From: Streptomyces tauricus | GTDB taxonomy: Bacteria > Actinomycetota > Actinomycetes > Streptomycetales > Streptomycetaceae | DNA length: 64,000 nt | NCBI RefSeq assembly: GCF_014650955.1 | Contig: NZ_BMVY01000031.1 | Span: forward strand, 41,737-105,736 | Reading direction: 5' to 3' | In this document: positions 25,972-34,757 of the stretch, one piece after another | Layout: each line of letters begins with the position of its first letter | Position numbering within the stretch: position 1 is the first letter of the stretch | Made by a program: the position numbers and the translations under genes | Notes under the pieces: model-generated | What the model saw: the letters and a program-made list of their open reading frames with translations, nothing else | Told to the model about the DNA's origin: nothing | Databases searched by the model: none

Positions 25972-27087
25972 ATGGTCCTGACAATCGAACCGACCCCGCC
26001 GCCCCGGCGCCCTCCACGGCACTCACCGCTGCGCCACCTTCCCCTCCCCGCCCGCGGCAGAGCCTTCCTCCTCATCCTGCTGGCCCTGGTCGTCACGGTC
26101 CCGGCCCTCGGCCTGGTCGTCTCGGCGGGCGGTGAGGCCGAGGCGCACGGCACCCCGATGAAGCCCGCCAGCCGCACCTTCCTGTGCTGGCAGGACGGGC
26201 TCACCGACACCGGTGAGATCAAGCCGGTCAACCCCGCCTGCAAGGCGGCCCAGCAGGTCAGCGGCACGACGCCGTTCTACAACTGGTTCTCGGTCCTGCG
26301 CTCCGACGGAGCGGGCCGCACCCGCGGCTTCGTGCCCGACGGCGAACTGTGCAGCGGCGGCAACACCAACTTCACCGGCTTCAACACCCCGAGCGCCGAC
26401 TGGCCGCTCACCCACCTCACCTCGGGTGCGACCGTCGACTTCTCGTACAACGCCTGGGCCGCGCACCCGGGTTGGTTCTACGTCTACCTCACCAAGGACG
26501 GCTACGACCCCACCAAGGCGCTCACCTGGAACGACATCGAGGAACAGCCGTTCCTGAGCGTCGACCACCCGCCGCTCAACGGCTCCCCGGGCACGGTCGA
26601 GGCCAACTACTCCTGGTCCGGCAAGCTCCCCGCGGGCAAGTCGGGCCGCCATCTCATCTACGTGGTCTGGCAGCGCTCGGACAGCGCGGAGACCTTCTAC
26701 TCCTGCTCCGACATCGTCTTCGACGGCGGCAACGGCGAGGTGACGGGCATCCACGATCCGGGCGACCCGACCGACCCCCCGGCCGGCGCCTGCTCCGCCA
26801 CCCGCCGTACGACGGGCAGTTGGTCGGGCGGCCACCAGTCAGAGGTGACCGTCACCAACAGCGGGAACGTGCCGCTGCTCGGCTGGATGGTCGACTGGTC
26901 GCTGCCGGGCGGACAGTCCGTCGCCAGTCTCTGGAGCGGCAACGCCACGTACAGCGGTCAGAACGTGATGGTCCACAACGCCGACTGGAACGGGTCGCTC
27001 GATCCGGGCGAGAGCACCACGTTCGGATACGTCGTCCAGGGCTCCGGAGGTGATACGGCGACCGCCGCGGCGTGCCGGCCGGGCTGA
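25972..27087 (+). CDS. AA10 lytic polysaccharide monooxygenase with CBM2
   Basis: A secreted copper oxygenase that cleaves crystalline polysaccharide. After a long signal peptide (residues 1-58) the mature protein begins with His59 (AEA/HGTPMKPASRTFLCW), the first ligand of the copper histidine brace. The second His is in YNAWAAHPGWFYVYL. A short Asp/Pro linker (DPGDPTDPPAG) leads to a C-terminal CBM2 (about 270-371, with flanking Cys residues and Trp in GSWSGGHQSEV, GWMVDWSLP and DWNGSLDPG). ATG 25972 is chosen; ATG 25957 is equally in frame but sits directly on the GAAGGG site. The CBM2 and the CebR box point to cellulose rather than chitin, though AA10 enzymes act on either. Confidence 0.93.
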   Translation: MVLTIEPTPPPRRPPRHSPLRHLPLPARGRAFLLILLALVVTVPALGLVVSAGGEAEAHGTPMKPASRTFLCWQDGLTDTGEIKPVNPACKAAQQVSGTTPFYNWFSVLRSDGAGRTRGFVPDGELCSGGNTNFTGFNTPSADWPLTHLTSGATVDFSYNAWAAHPGWFYVYLTKDGYDPTKALTWNDIEEQPFLSVDHPPLNGSPGTVEANYSWSGKLPAGKSGRHLIYVVWQRSDSAETFYSCSDIVFDGGNGEVTGIHDPGDPTDPPAGACSATRRTTGSWSGGHQSEVTVTNSGNVPLLGWMVDWSLPGGQSVASLWSGNATYSGQNVMVHNADWNGSLDPGESTTFGYVVQGSGGDTATAAACRPG

Positions 27088-27146
27088 GCCGGTTCGAACG
27101 GGGGCCGGAGCCGGGCCCGGGGCATCGACCGCCCGGGCTGCTCTGG

Positions 27147-27179
27147 GCGGACCCGGTGGCCGTAATCCACCGGGTCCGC
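27147..27179. terminator. Terminator after the LPMO gene
   Basis: Perfect 13-bp arms GCGGACCCGGTGG / CCACCGGGTCCGC with a 7-nt loop, 60 bp past the stop. Confidence 0.85.
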
Positions 27180-27241
27180 GAGCCGGGCAGGTCGGGGGAA
27201 TGCCTGGCCGGAGGGGATGAGGTCGTGTCGACCCCGGACGC

Positions 27242-27253
27242 GACAACGTTGTC
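27242..27253. promoter_or_regulatory. LacI-type operator upstream of the lipoprotein gene
   Basis: GACAACGTTGTC, a perfect 12-bp palindrome with a central CG, 103 bp upstream of the lipoprotein start. An identical copy sits before the GH92 gene at 32654. The even symmetry with central CG is typical of LacI-family sites. The regulator is not in the window. Confidence 0.7.
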
Positions 27254-27355
27254 CAGCGGTCTGAATTCGACTCTACCTCCCCAACGGGCCGCTCAGCCAA
27301 CGCAGTTGGAATCTTGAGCCACTTCTGAGGTTGATACGGTCTCCGGGGAGGGGCC

Positions 27356-28726
27356 ATGATCGAACGACACGGGGTACGGCGGCCCGCGGCCGTCTGCCTG
27401 GCACTGGTCGTGCTGCTGTCGCTGGGCGGACTCACCGGGTGCGGCGCGCTCCTCGACTCCGGGGAGAAGTCGTCCCTCTCGGTGCCGGACCTGTTCTATC
27501 TCCGGCCGCACGGGGACGACTCCGGCCCGGAGAAGAAGACGCCCTTCCACGTCCGGGCCGAGGACGTGACGGCCGAGAGCCGTGCGGGCACGCAGGATCA
27601 CCGGCTCACCGTGGACGTCACCGGGTCCGGGCGGGCCGTACGGCTCAAGATCTCGAAGATCCGCAAGAAGAACCCCAGGTGCGCCGGGACCGCCACCCGG
27701 GTCGTCTGCAAGGTCAGCGGCGCCTACGACAGCTGGTCCGACCTGGACCGGGTGTACCCGTACGCCGCCCCGGGCGGCAGGCCCGGCGACAGTGCGACGG
27801 TCCGGTTCCGCTTCAGTACGCGGAAAGGGAAGACGCTCAGCGCGAACACCCGCGTCGTCGTCGGCGAACCCGTCGTCACGGTCCGTACGACGAAGGTCTT
27901 CGAGGACGTCGGGCCCGGCTCCGTCCTGCGTACGCCCGTCGTGGTCCGCAACACGGGGGAGGTGCCCGTGCGGGGCGTGGGCCTGCGGATCGCCGTCGGC
28001 AGCGGGCTGGCCTTCGAGGAGCGGTACGGCAACTGCCGTTATCCGCAGGCCCAGAAGGGCCACCTCGCGGTGTGCGAGTTCCCCCGCCTGCGCATAGCGC
28101 CCGGGAAGGCGGTCGTCCTGCGCCCGGCTCTGGCGCTGGACGTCTCCACCACCGACATGTACACCTCCTTCCACCAGGAGGCATGGGCCCTGGACATGGG
28201 CCCCGCGCGGCACGGCGTCGTACCTGAGGGCGGCGATCCCGGCGACGGCCCGCGGCTGACGACCGGGGCCGCGCGGGGGCCCGACCTGAAGGGGACGTTC
28301 GCCGGCGGTGACGCGTGGAGCGAGGTCCGGGTGGACACGTACGCGGACTTCGAGGTCTTCGGCGTCGAGGTGAGCGGCCGGCGCGGCTCCGAGCACACCG
28401 TGCGTCTGAAGGTCCGCAACAAGGGGCCCGCCACCCCCGGGAGCACCACCCTGCTGTTCACCCCGCCGGAGAGCGCCACCGTGGTGGAGCAGCCCATGGA
28501 GGCCATCGACGAGGACGTGTACGAGCTCTACTGCGACCTCGACAAGGGCACGTACTCCTGCCTCGTGCAGGGCGGACTCCAGCCGGGGGAGTCGCGGACC
28601 TTCGAGTTCGGGATCCGGCTCGGCGGACCGTCCGAGGGCAGTGTGCGGGTGACGGACACCGACGGGCCGGGCCGCCGCGATCCCGACCCCGCCAACGACA
28701 CGGCACCGGTTACCGTCCTGCCGTAA
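27356..28726 (+). CDS. Uncharacterised secreted lipoprotein with repeated beta domains
   Basis: A 456-residue putative lipoprotein. The signal peptide ends in a lipobox (SLGGLTGC, Cys at about residue 29). Mostly beta-strand sequence follows, with two segments resembling CARDB/DUF11-like immunoglobulin folds (LRTPVVVRNTGEVPVRGVGLRI and HTVRLKVRNKGPATPGSTTLLF). Each is followed by a short Cys-containing loop (YGNCRYPQAQKGHLAVCEF and YCDLDKGTYSCLVQGG). It has no recognisable catalytic motif. It is convergent with the GH92 gene and shares its operator sequence, so it may help bind mannose-containing glycans or assemble a surface complex. That is inference. ATG 27356 follows a GGGGAGGGG site. Confidence 0.7.
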   Translation: MIERHGVRRPAAVCLALVVLLSLGGLTGCGALLDSGEKSSLSVPDLFYLRPHGDDSGPEKKTPFHVRAEDVTAESRAGTQDHRLTVDVTGSGRAVRLKISKIRKKNPRCAGTATRVVCKVSGAYDSWSDLDRVYPYAAPGGRPGDSATVRFRFSTRKGKTLSANTRVVVGEPVVTVRTTKVFEDVGPGSVLRTPVVVRNTGEVPVRGVGLRIAVGSGLAFEERYGNCRYPQAQKGHLAVCEFPRLRIAPGKAVVLRPALALDVSTTDMYTSFHQEAWALDMGPARHGVVPEGGDPGDGPRLTTGAARGPDLKGTFAGGDAWSEVRVDTYADFEVFGVEVSGRRGSEHTVRLKVRNKGPATPGSTTLLFTPPESATVVEQPMEAIDEDVYELYCDLDKGTYSCLVQGGLQPGESRTFEFGIRLGGPSEGSVRVTDTDGPGRRDPDPANDTAPVTVLP

Positions 28727-28737
28727 CCGGTGCCGTG
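28699..28737. terminator. Bidirectional terminator between the lipoprotein and GH92 genes
   Basis: Perfect 15-bp arms CACGGCACCGGTTAC / GTAACCGGTGCCGTG with a 9-nt loop. The stem includes the lipoprotein stop codon and lies between two convergent genes. Confidence 0.85.
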
Positions 28738-28782
28738 CCCGCCGTACCGTGCGCGTCGTGCGCGCTGGTGGTCAGCTGTGCG

Positions 28783-31700
28783 TCAGCGCAGCAGTTCCAC
28801 CTCCGCCAGCGTCGCCTCACCGTCGAGGACCAGGCGGTACTTCGCGTACGTGCCGGGTGCCGCGACCGAGAAGGCCCGCGTCTGCCGGTCCCAGGCGAAG
28901 GACTGCCCGGAACGCTTGTCGAGGTCCTTCCACGTGGTCCCGTCGGACGAGCCCTGGAGGACCCAGCCCTTGGGGGCCTTGGTGCCGTCGGCCGAGGTCA
29001 GCGTGTACTGCACGGCCTTGACCGGGTCGGCGGTCGGCAGGTCCGCGGACGTGACGACGGCGTTCGTGCCCGACGTGTTGTCGAACAGCGGGCCCTCGCC
29101 CTCGACGGCGTCGGTCCGGGGGGCCGGCACCTTGTCGTCCTGGGTGACCGACACGGGCGCCGCGTTCTTGCCGGTGCCCCACGAGGACGGCTTCGGCCCC
29201 ATGTCGAACTCGATGACCGCGCCGCGCGAGATGACCGAGTGCGGGAGCGCGGTCGACGTCCACTTCTTGCCGTTGACCTTCAGACCCTGCACGTAGACGT
29301 TCTTGGCGCTGTTCTTCGGGGCCTTCACGACCAGGTCCCGGCCGTTCTCCAGGTGCACGGTCGCCTTGGTGAACAGCGGTGAGCCGACCGCGTATTCGCC
29401 GCTGCCCATGACCAGCGGGTAGAAGCCGAGCGAGGAGAAGAGGTACCAGGCCGACTGCTCGCCGTTGTCCTCGTCGCCGTGGTAGCCCTGGCCGATCTCG
29501 CTGCCCGTGTAGAGCCGCGAGAGGACCTCACGCACGTTCTTCTGCGTCTTCCAGGGCTGGCCGGCCGCGTCGTACATGTAGTTCACGTGGTGGGCCACCT
29601 GGTTGGAGTGCCCGTACATGCCCATGCGGACGTCGCGGGCCTCGGTCATCTCGTGGATGACGCCCCCGTACGAGCCGACGAACTCGGGCCCGGCGGTCTC
29701 CGGGGTGCCGAAGTACGTGTCCAGCTTCTCCGCGAGCCCCGACCGGCCGCCGTACAGGTTGGCCAGACCGCGCGAGTCCTGGGGTGCGGTGAAGGCGTAG
29801 CCCCAGCCGTTGGTCTCCGTGTAGTCGTATCCCCACACGCGCGGGTCGTACTTCTCGGAGTCCACCCGCCAGTCGCCCCCGGCGTCCCGGCCCTGGAAGA
29901 AGCCGGCCTTCGAGTCGAAGAGGTTGACGTAGTCCTGGGCGCGGTTGAGGAAGTACGCGGACTCCTCCTTGTACTTCTTCTTGCCGGTCTTCTTGTAGAG
30001 CGCCTCGCCCATCTTCGAGATGCCGTAGTCGTTGAGGTAGCCCTCAAGCGCCCACGACAGGCCCTCGTGGGTGTCGGTGCTCGTGTAGCCGATGAAGGGC
30101 GAGGTGGCCATGCCCTTGCGGCCCACGCCCGATGAGGGCGGCACGACGGTCGCGTTCTTCACGGCCGCGTCGTACGCAGACTCCGCGTCGAAGTCGACGC
30201 CCTTGACGTACGCGTCCGCGAACGCCACGTCGGAGGAGGTGCCGGTCATCAGGTCCGCGTAGCCGGGCGAGGACCAGCGCGAGGTCCAGCCGCCGTCCTT
30301 GTACTGCTGTACGAAGCCGTCGACCATCTCTCCCGCCTGGCCGGGCGTGAGGAGCGAGTAGGCGGGCCACGTCGTCCGGTAGGTGTCCCAGAAGCCGTTG
30401 TTGACGTACACCTTGCCGTCGACGATCTTCGCGCCGGTGTGCGTCGGGGTGTCCGGGCCGGGCATCGGCGAGAACGGCGAGGCGTACTGGTCCTTGCCGC
30501 CGACCTTCTCGAAGCCGGAGTTCGGGTACAGGTACAGCCGGTAGAGGCTGGAGTACAGCGTCGTCAGCTGGTCCGGCGTCGCGCCCTCGACCTCGACCTT
30601 GCCCAGGATCTTGTCCCACGCCTTCTGCGCGCGCGACTTGACCTTGTCGAAGGACGTGCCGTCCGGGATCTCCTGGCGGAGGTTGTCCTTGGCCTGGTCG
30701 ATGCTGATGAGCGAGGTGGCGATGCGCAGGGTGACCGTGCGGTCCTCACCGGCCTCGAACTTGAGATAGCCCTTGACCCCCGCGGAGCTGCCCTCCTTCA
30801 CCGGCGCGTCGAAGGTCCCGTACACGAAGAGGCGGGTGGCGCCCGTCGACAGACCGGACTTCACGTCCGAGTAGCCGGTGAAGGTGCCGCTCTCCTTGTC
30901 GAGGGTCAGGCCCGCCTGGTCCGTGACGTTGTCGAAGAGGACGTTCGCGTCGTCACCGGGGAAGGTGAAGCGCATGGCCGCCGCGTGGTCCGTCGGCGTG
31001 ATCTCCGTCCTCAGCCCGTTCTCGAACGTCACCCCGTAGTAGTGCGGGCGTGCCGTCTCGTTCTCGTGCTTGAAGGGCAGCGCGCGGGCGGTGCGGCCCG
31101 TCTCCGGGGTGCCGGAGGCGGCCGACGGCATCACCTGGAAGGTCTGCCGGTCGCCCATCCAGGGGCTGGGCTCATGGCTCGCGCTGAACGCCTGGACGGT
31201 CGGCAGGTTGTCCGCGTTGTTGGCGCGCGCGTAGTCGTACAGCCAGCTCAGCGAACCCGCGTTCGTCACCGGGGTCCAGAAGTTGAAGCCGTGCGGCACG
31301 GCCGTGGCCGGGAAGTTGTTGCCGCGCGAGAAGCCGCCGCTGGAGTTGGTGCCCCGGATGGTCGAGGCGTAGTCCGAGAGATGCGCCTTGGGCTTCTCGG
31401 GCTTCTTGACGCTCAGCTTCACGTCGTCCAGCCAGCCGCGGAACTTGGCGGGCCCCTTCGGGGAGTCGTACGCGACCAGGATCCGGTCGACCGTCCGGCC
31501 GGCCGCGACCGAGCCGATCCGCGAGGTGACGTTGTTCCACTGGTTGACGTACAGCACCTTCGAGGCGCCCTGGCCCTGCGGTGTCAGCGCGAACCCGTGC
31601 TGGTCCTGGGCGCGCAGGTCACTGAGGTAGGTGCCGTCCGTGAAGGCCAGGTCCACCGACACGTTCGTGGCGTCGTAGTCCCGGTCGCCGTCCGCCATCG

Positions 31701-32622
31701 ACGGGAAGATCCGGTACGCCAGCTCGGTGTCACGGCCGACGGCCACGTTCACGTCGAAGACCTTGTTGTACGAGTAGGCGCGGCCCTCCGCCTTGTGGGT
31801 GCCCGCGTACCGCAGGGCCCGCTTGCCGGTGAAGCCCGCGCCCGCCTTGGCCGTCGGGGAGCCGCTCGGACCGCGGTCCACGAGGGAGAGCATGTCCTTG
31901 GGCGTGGGGTCTTCCTCGTCGCCCGTCGAGAACTGGACGTCGGCGAGCTGCAGGGCGTCGGACGCGCCGTTGTTCTTGGTGATGTCGAGCCGGAAGTGCT
32001 GGTACTCGGCCGGTTCGCCGAGCTTGTACGACTTCGTCTGGAACCGCTCGCCGAAGGACTCACCGGCCCGGGTGTCGAGGGTCTTCCAGTCCTTGCCGTC
32101 CGTGGAGCCCTGGAAGGTCCAGTCGACGGGGTCGCGCTCGTCGTGGTCGTTGGCCGACGTGAGCGCGTACGAGAGCAGCTTGACGGGGGCGTCCAGCTCG
32201 AACTCCACCCAGCCGGTGGGCGCGAAGGTCAGCCACTTGGTGCTGGGCTCGACATCGGCGAGGTTCTCCTTCACCTCGCCCCCGCCGGTGTTCTCGGCGC
32301 TCGCGCGGACGTCCGTGACGTGGTCCGTCACATTGCCGGGGATGCCGGTGCTGTAACCGCCGTCGACCCCCGCGGCGCGCTTGGTGCCGTCCGCCGAGGT
32401 GTCGACCGTGTTGAGCCAGTCGGGTGCGGGTTCACCCGACTCGAAGGAGGAACCGAACTCCCGCTCCGCCTTGGCCGCTTCACCGGGACGGGCTACGGCG
32501 GCGCCCTGCGAGGCCACCACCAGTGCGAAGGCGGCCGCTCCGAGGACCGCCGTGGAACCCCACCCGTGCCGTGTGCCGAGCCTGGATCTGTACGGAGACC
32601 CTTGCCGAGATCTGTGGTGCAT
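28783..32622 (-). CDS. GH92 alpha-mannosidase, secreted, with F5/8-type (discoidin) domains
   Basis: A 1279-residue exo-alpha-mannosidase of family GH92, a calcium-dependent inverting family that trims alpha-1,2/1,3-type mannose from N-glycans and yeast mannans. Order: a basic signal peptide (1-45); a first F5/8C-like domain (about 90-235, WVEFELDAPVKLLSYALTSANDHDERDP); an intervening beta region (about 240-400); the GH92 catalytic part (about 410-1130) with ARPHYYGVTFEN, SLYRLYLYPN and the signature GYHGDEDNGEQSAWYLFSSLGFYP; and a C-terminal F5/8C domain (about 1165-1279, VKAVQYTLTSADGTKAPKGW). A LacI-type operator lies 32 bp upstream of its start and overlaps a TTGACA -35-like element. No frameshift or missing motif is apparent. 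Confidence 0.95.
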   Translation of the reverse strand: MHHRSRQGSPYRSRLGTRHGWGSTAVLGAAAFALVVASQGAAVARPGEAAKAEREFGSSFESGEPAPDWLNTVDTSADGTKRAAGVDGGYSTGIPGNVTDHVTDVRASAENTGGGEVKENLADVEPSTKWLTFAPTGWVEFELDAPVKLLSYALTSANDHDERDPVDWTFQGSTDGKDWKTLDTRAGESFGERFQTKSYKLGEPAEYQHFRLDITKNNGASDALQLADVQFSTGDEEDPTPKDMLSLVDRGPSGSPTAKAGAGFTGKRALRYAGTHKAEGRAYSYNKVFDVNVAVGRDTELAYRIFPSMADGDRDYDATNVSVDLAFTDGTYLSDLRAQDQHGFALTPQGQGASKVLYVNQWNNVTSRIGSVAAGRTVDRILVAYDSPKGPAKFRGWLDDVKLSVKKPEKPKAHLSDYASTIRGTNSSGGFSRGNNFPATAVPHGFNFWTPVTNAGSLSWLYDYARANNADNLPTVQAFSASHEPSPWMGDRQTFQVMPSAASGTPETGRTARALPFKHENETARPHYYGVTFENGLRTEITPTDHAAAMRFTFPGDDANVLFDNVTDQAGLTLDKESGTFTGYSDVKSGLSTGATRLFVYGTFDAPVKEGSSAGVKGYLKFEAGEDRTVTLRIATSLISIDQAKDNLRQEIPDGTSFDKVKSRAQKAWDKILGKVEVEGATPDQLTTLYSSLYRLYLYPNSGFEKVGGKDQYASPFSPMPGPDTPTHTGAKIVDGKVYVNNGFWDTYRTTWPAYSLLTPGQAGEMVDGFVQQYKDGGWTSRWSSPGYADLMTGTSSDVAFADAYVKGVDFDAESAYDAAVKNATVVPPSSGVGRKGMATSPFIGYTSTDTHEGLSWALEGYLNDYGISKMGEALYKKTGKKKYKEESAYFLNRAQDYVNLFDSKAGFFQGRDAGGDWRVDSEKYDPRVWGYDYTETNGWGYAFTAPQDSRGLANLYGGRSGLAEKLDTYFGTPETAGPEFVGSYGGVIHEMTEARDVRMGMYGHSNQVAHHVNYMYDAAGQPWKTQKNVREVLSRLYTGSEIGQGYHGDEDNGEQSAWYLFSSLGFYPLVMGSGEYAVGSPLFTKATVHLENGRDLVVKAPKNSAKNVYVQGLKVNGKKWTSTALPHSVISRGAVIEFDMGPKPSSWGTGKNAAPVSVTQDDKVPAPRTDAVEGEGPLFDNTSGTNAVVTSADLPTADPVKAVQYTLTSADGTKAPKGWVLQGSSDGTTWKDLDKRSGQSFAWDRQTRAFSVAAPGTYAKYRLVLDGEATLAEVELLR

Positions 32623-32653
32623 GCGCCAGCACCCTCCCTGTCACGTGCGCCTG

Positions 32654-32665
32654 GACAACGTTGTC
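32654..32665. promoter_or_regulatory. LacI-type operator upstream of the GH92 gene
   Basis: GACAACGTTGTC, identical to the site at 27242. On the minus strand it reads TTTTGACAACGTTGTCC, so it overlaps a perfect TTGACA and would block the promoter when occupied. Confidence 0.75.
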
Positions 32666-32906
32666 AAAATCGCTGCGCAGGTCCAGTAGGGAGTCAAGTG
32701 GCCAGTGCTGTCAAGGGTGTTGGTTGTGGCGTCCGGGGGTAATGCCGACAGCCGACTCGACCGCCCCCTCGTGGGCCCGTCTGTCGGCTTCCTGTTCGGG
32801 CACTGATCGTTGCCTGATCACCCGCTGTGTGACAAGCCTCCGGGCAGCTCATATTTCCGCGAGGTCTCACTTCGGGAAAGAGTGTCGGCCAACTGTGCAT
32901 TCGATC

Positions 32907-32939
32907 TTGCTCCGTTGGCGGGAAGTGGACTATACCTGT
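32907..32939 (+). promoter_or_regulatory. Predicted ngcE promoter with overlapping DasR-type site (dre)
   Basis: AGTGGACTATACCTGT (32924-32939) agrees at 13 of 16 positions with the DasR responsive element A(C/G)TGGTCTAGACCA(C/G)T. DasR is the GlcNAc-6-phosphate-responsive GntR regulator of Streptomyces. A -35-like TTGCTC (32907-32912) and a -10-like TATACC (32931-32936), 18 bp apart, straddle it, so DasR binding would cover the -10. Transcription from here gives a leader of about 270 nt before ngcE. The rest of the 595-bp gap 32623-33217 holds the GH92 operator and a hairpin at 33125; no gene was seen. Confidence 0.65.
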
Positions 32940-33124
32940 CGGCGTCCGCCCGATCGTTCGACCGGTCGCGGACAGGCGGTTGCCGAAAGACGAAGGGGCG
33001 CGGCGAGCAGCGACGTGCCGCGCATTCCTGAGGCTCCCGGTATTCCAGGCACGATCCAGCTCTACTGAAGTCCCCTCGCTCAAGCGCCGGGCAGCGCGTC
33101 CGACCTGTTTTTCCTGCCGGGGGA

Positions 33125-33141
33125 CCGGGGGTTTCCCCCGG
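33125..33141 (+). promoter_or_regulatory. Stable hairpin in the ngcE leader
   Basis: CCGGGGG-TTT-CCCCCGG, a perfect 7-bp GC stem with a 3-nt loop, 77 nt before the ngcE start. It may act as an attenuator or processing barrier; there is no U-run after it. Confidence 0.5.
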
Positions 33142-33217
33142 GTAATGCAGTACCGACCGCGGTGCCGGGGAGGGTCCGGTTCACCGCCTGAGTCCTGATG
33201 AAGGCGAGGACTTGAGC

Positions 33218-34666
33218 ATGGGATCCACTTCCGCACACAACGACCGCGAGGGTGTCGGCCGGCGCGACCTGATCAAGCGGTCCGCCGCGCTCGGTCTGAT
33301 CACCGTACCCACGATGGGCTTTCTGTCCGCGTGTGCCAGCGGTGACAGCGGCAGCGAGGAAAAGGTCGACAAGGGCAAGAAGACCAAGGAGAACCCGCTC
33401 GCCGTCAACGAGAGCGCGCCGCTGGAGATCGTGATCTTCGACGGCGGTTTCGGCACGCAGTACGCCGAGGACGCCAAGGCGGTCTACGAGAAGAACTTCC
33501 CCAAGGCGAAGGTCAAGTTCTCCTCGACCCAGAAGATCCAGTCGGTCCTGCAGCCGCGCTTCAACCAGGGCACCCCGCCTGACCTGATCGACAACTCGGG
33601 TGCCGAGCAGATGGACATGGGCGTCCTGGTCGGCAAGAAGCAGCTCTCGGACCTCACCCCGCTGCTGGACGCGCCGTCCATCGACGACCCGGCCAAGAAG
33701 GTCCGCGACACCCTGCGCCCCGGCATCGTCGAGATGGGCCAGTTCGACGGCGACCCGGTCTGGATCATGTACTACGCGTACACCGTCTACGGCGTGTGGT
33801 ACTCGCAGAAGGCGCTGGAATCGCTCGACGCGACGTACCCGGAGACCTGGGACGACATGCTCGCGGTCTGCGCCAAGGCGAAGAAGAAGGGCATCGCGGG
33901 CTGGACGTACGCGGGCAAGCACCCGTACTACATCCCCTTCTCGCTCTACCCGATGATCGCCAAGGTCGGCGGCCGCGAGGTCCTGGACGCCATCGACAAC
34001 CTGGAGCCGAACGCCTGGAAGCACCCGGCGGTCAAGACCTGCTTCGAGGCGTACTACGAGCTCTACAAGAAGGGCTACATCCTCAAGGGCACCCCGGGCC
34101 TGGACCACATCCAGTCCCAGACCGCCTGGACCGAGGGCAAGGCACTCTTCATCCCCAACGGCTCCTGGGTGGAGAACGAGGCGGCGAAGACCATGCCGAA
34201 GGACTTCAACCTCGCGGTGAACGCGCCCAGCGGCATCGACAGCTCGGACAAGATGCCCTTCGGCACCATCTGGGCCTCCGGCGGCGAGCCCTTCATCGTG
34301 CCCGCCAAGGCCAAGAACACCGACGGCGGTATGGAGCAGCTGCGCATCATGCTCAGCGAGGCCTCGTCGAAGAACTTCACCTCGTCGGTCAAGTCGCTGA
34401 CCGCCTTCAACGGCGGCACCGACGGAATCGAGCTGACGCCGGGTCTGAAGTCCGGTGTGGCGGCCCTGGAGAAGGCCGGCGACAACGTGGTCAACCCGCG
34501 TATCCAGGACTGGTACGTGGCGCTCCAGAAGGAGAAGATCGGCGTCGGCGGCCTCGGCGAGATGATGGCGGGCCGGCTCACCCCCGTCGAGGCCATCAAG
34601 AAGATCCAGGGCTACGCCGACGAGGCGGCCAAGGACGACAACATCCAGCACTACAAGCACCAGTGA
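33218..34666 (+). CDS. ngcE: NgcE-type GlcNAc/chitobiose-binding lipoprotein
   Basis: The substrate-binding component of the NgcEFG ABC importer, which takes up N-acetylglucosamine and chitobiose in Streptomyces. The 482-residue product has a twin-arginine-like signal (GRRDLIKRSAALGL) and a lipobox (GFLSAC). The body is of the family 1 extracellular solute-binding type (IFDGGFGTQYAEDAKAVYEKNFPKAKVKF). ATG 33218 is chosen because GAGGA lies 7 bp upstream; the TTG two codons earlier would be too close. It leads the ngcEFG operon and is preceded by a DasR-type site. No ATPase is encoded in the operon, as is usual for importers served by MsiK. Substrate is assigned by similarity and context. Confidence 0.9.
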   Translation: MGSTSAHNDREGVGRRDLIKRSAALGLITVPTMGFLSACASGDSGSEEKVDKGKKTKENPLAVNESAPLEIVIFDGGFGTQYAEDAKAVYEKNFPKAKVKFSSTQKIQSVLQPRFNQGTPPDLIDNSGAEQMDMGVLVGKKQLSDLTPLLDAPSIDDPAKKVRDTLRPGIVEMGQFDGDPVWIMYYAYTVYGVWYSQKALESLDATYPETWDDMLAVCAKAKKKGIAGWTYAGKHPYYIPFSLYPMIAKVGGREVLDAIDNLEPNAWKHPAVKTCFEAYYELYKKGYILKGTPGLDHIQSQTAWTEGKALFIPNGSWVENEAAKTMPKDFNLAVNAPSGIDSSDKMPFGTIWASGGEPFIVPAKAKNTDGGMEQLRIMLSEASSKNFTSSVKSLTAFNGGTDGIELTPGLKSGVAALEKAGDNVVNPRIQDWYVALQKEKIGVGGLGEMMAGRLTPVEAIKKIQGYADEAAKDDNIQHYKHQ

Positions 34667-34672
34667 GCGCGG

Positions 34673-34703
34673 CCGGGGCCCCGGGCGGTGTCCGGGGCCC
34701 CGG
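34673..34703 (+). promoter_or_regulatory. Hairpin between ngcE and ngcF
   Basis: Perfect 12-bp GC arms CCGGGGCCCCGG repeated on both sides of a 7-nt loop, 6 nt after the ngcE stop. It can stabilise the upstream message or partly stop transcription, giving more binding protein than permease. Confidence 0.75.
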
Positions 34704-34757
34704 ATCTCGGTGTGCGGCGTCGACGGCAGCCCCCGCGGGAAGATCGGGTCGGTAGGA

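Noticed and set aside
30439..32742. Plus-strand frame of 767 codons opposite the GH92 gene
   Set aside because: Antisense shadow with Arg/Val/Gly-rich residues; the GH92 frame is unmistakable.
32694..33236. Minus-strand frame of 180 codons in the ngcE leader
   Set aside because: No ribosome site or domain, composition unlike coding sequence, and it covers the DasR-type site and promoter.
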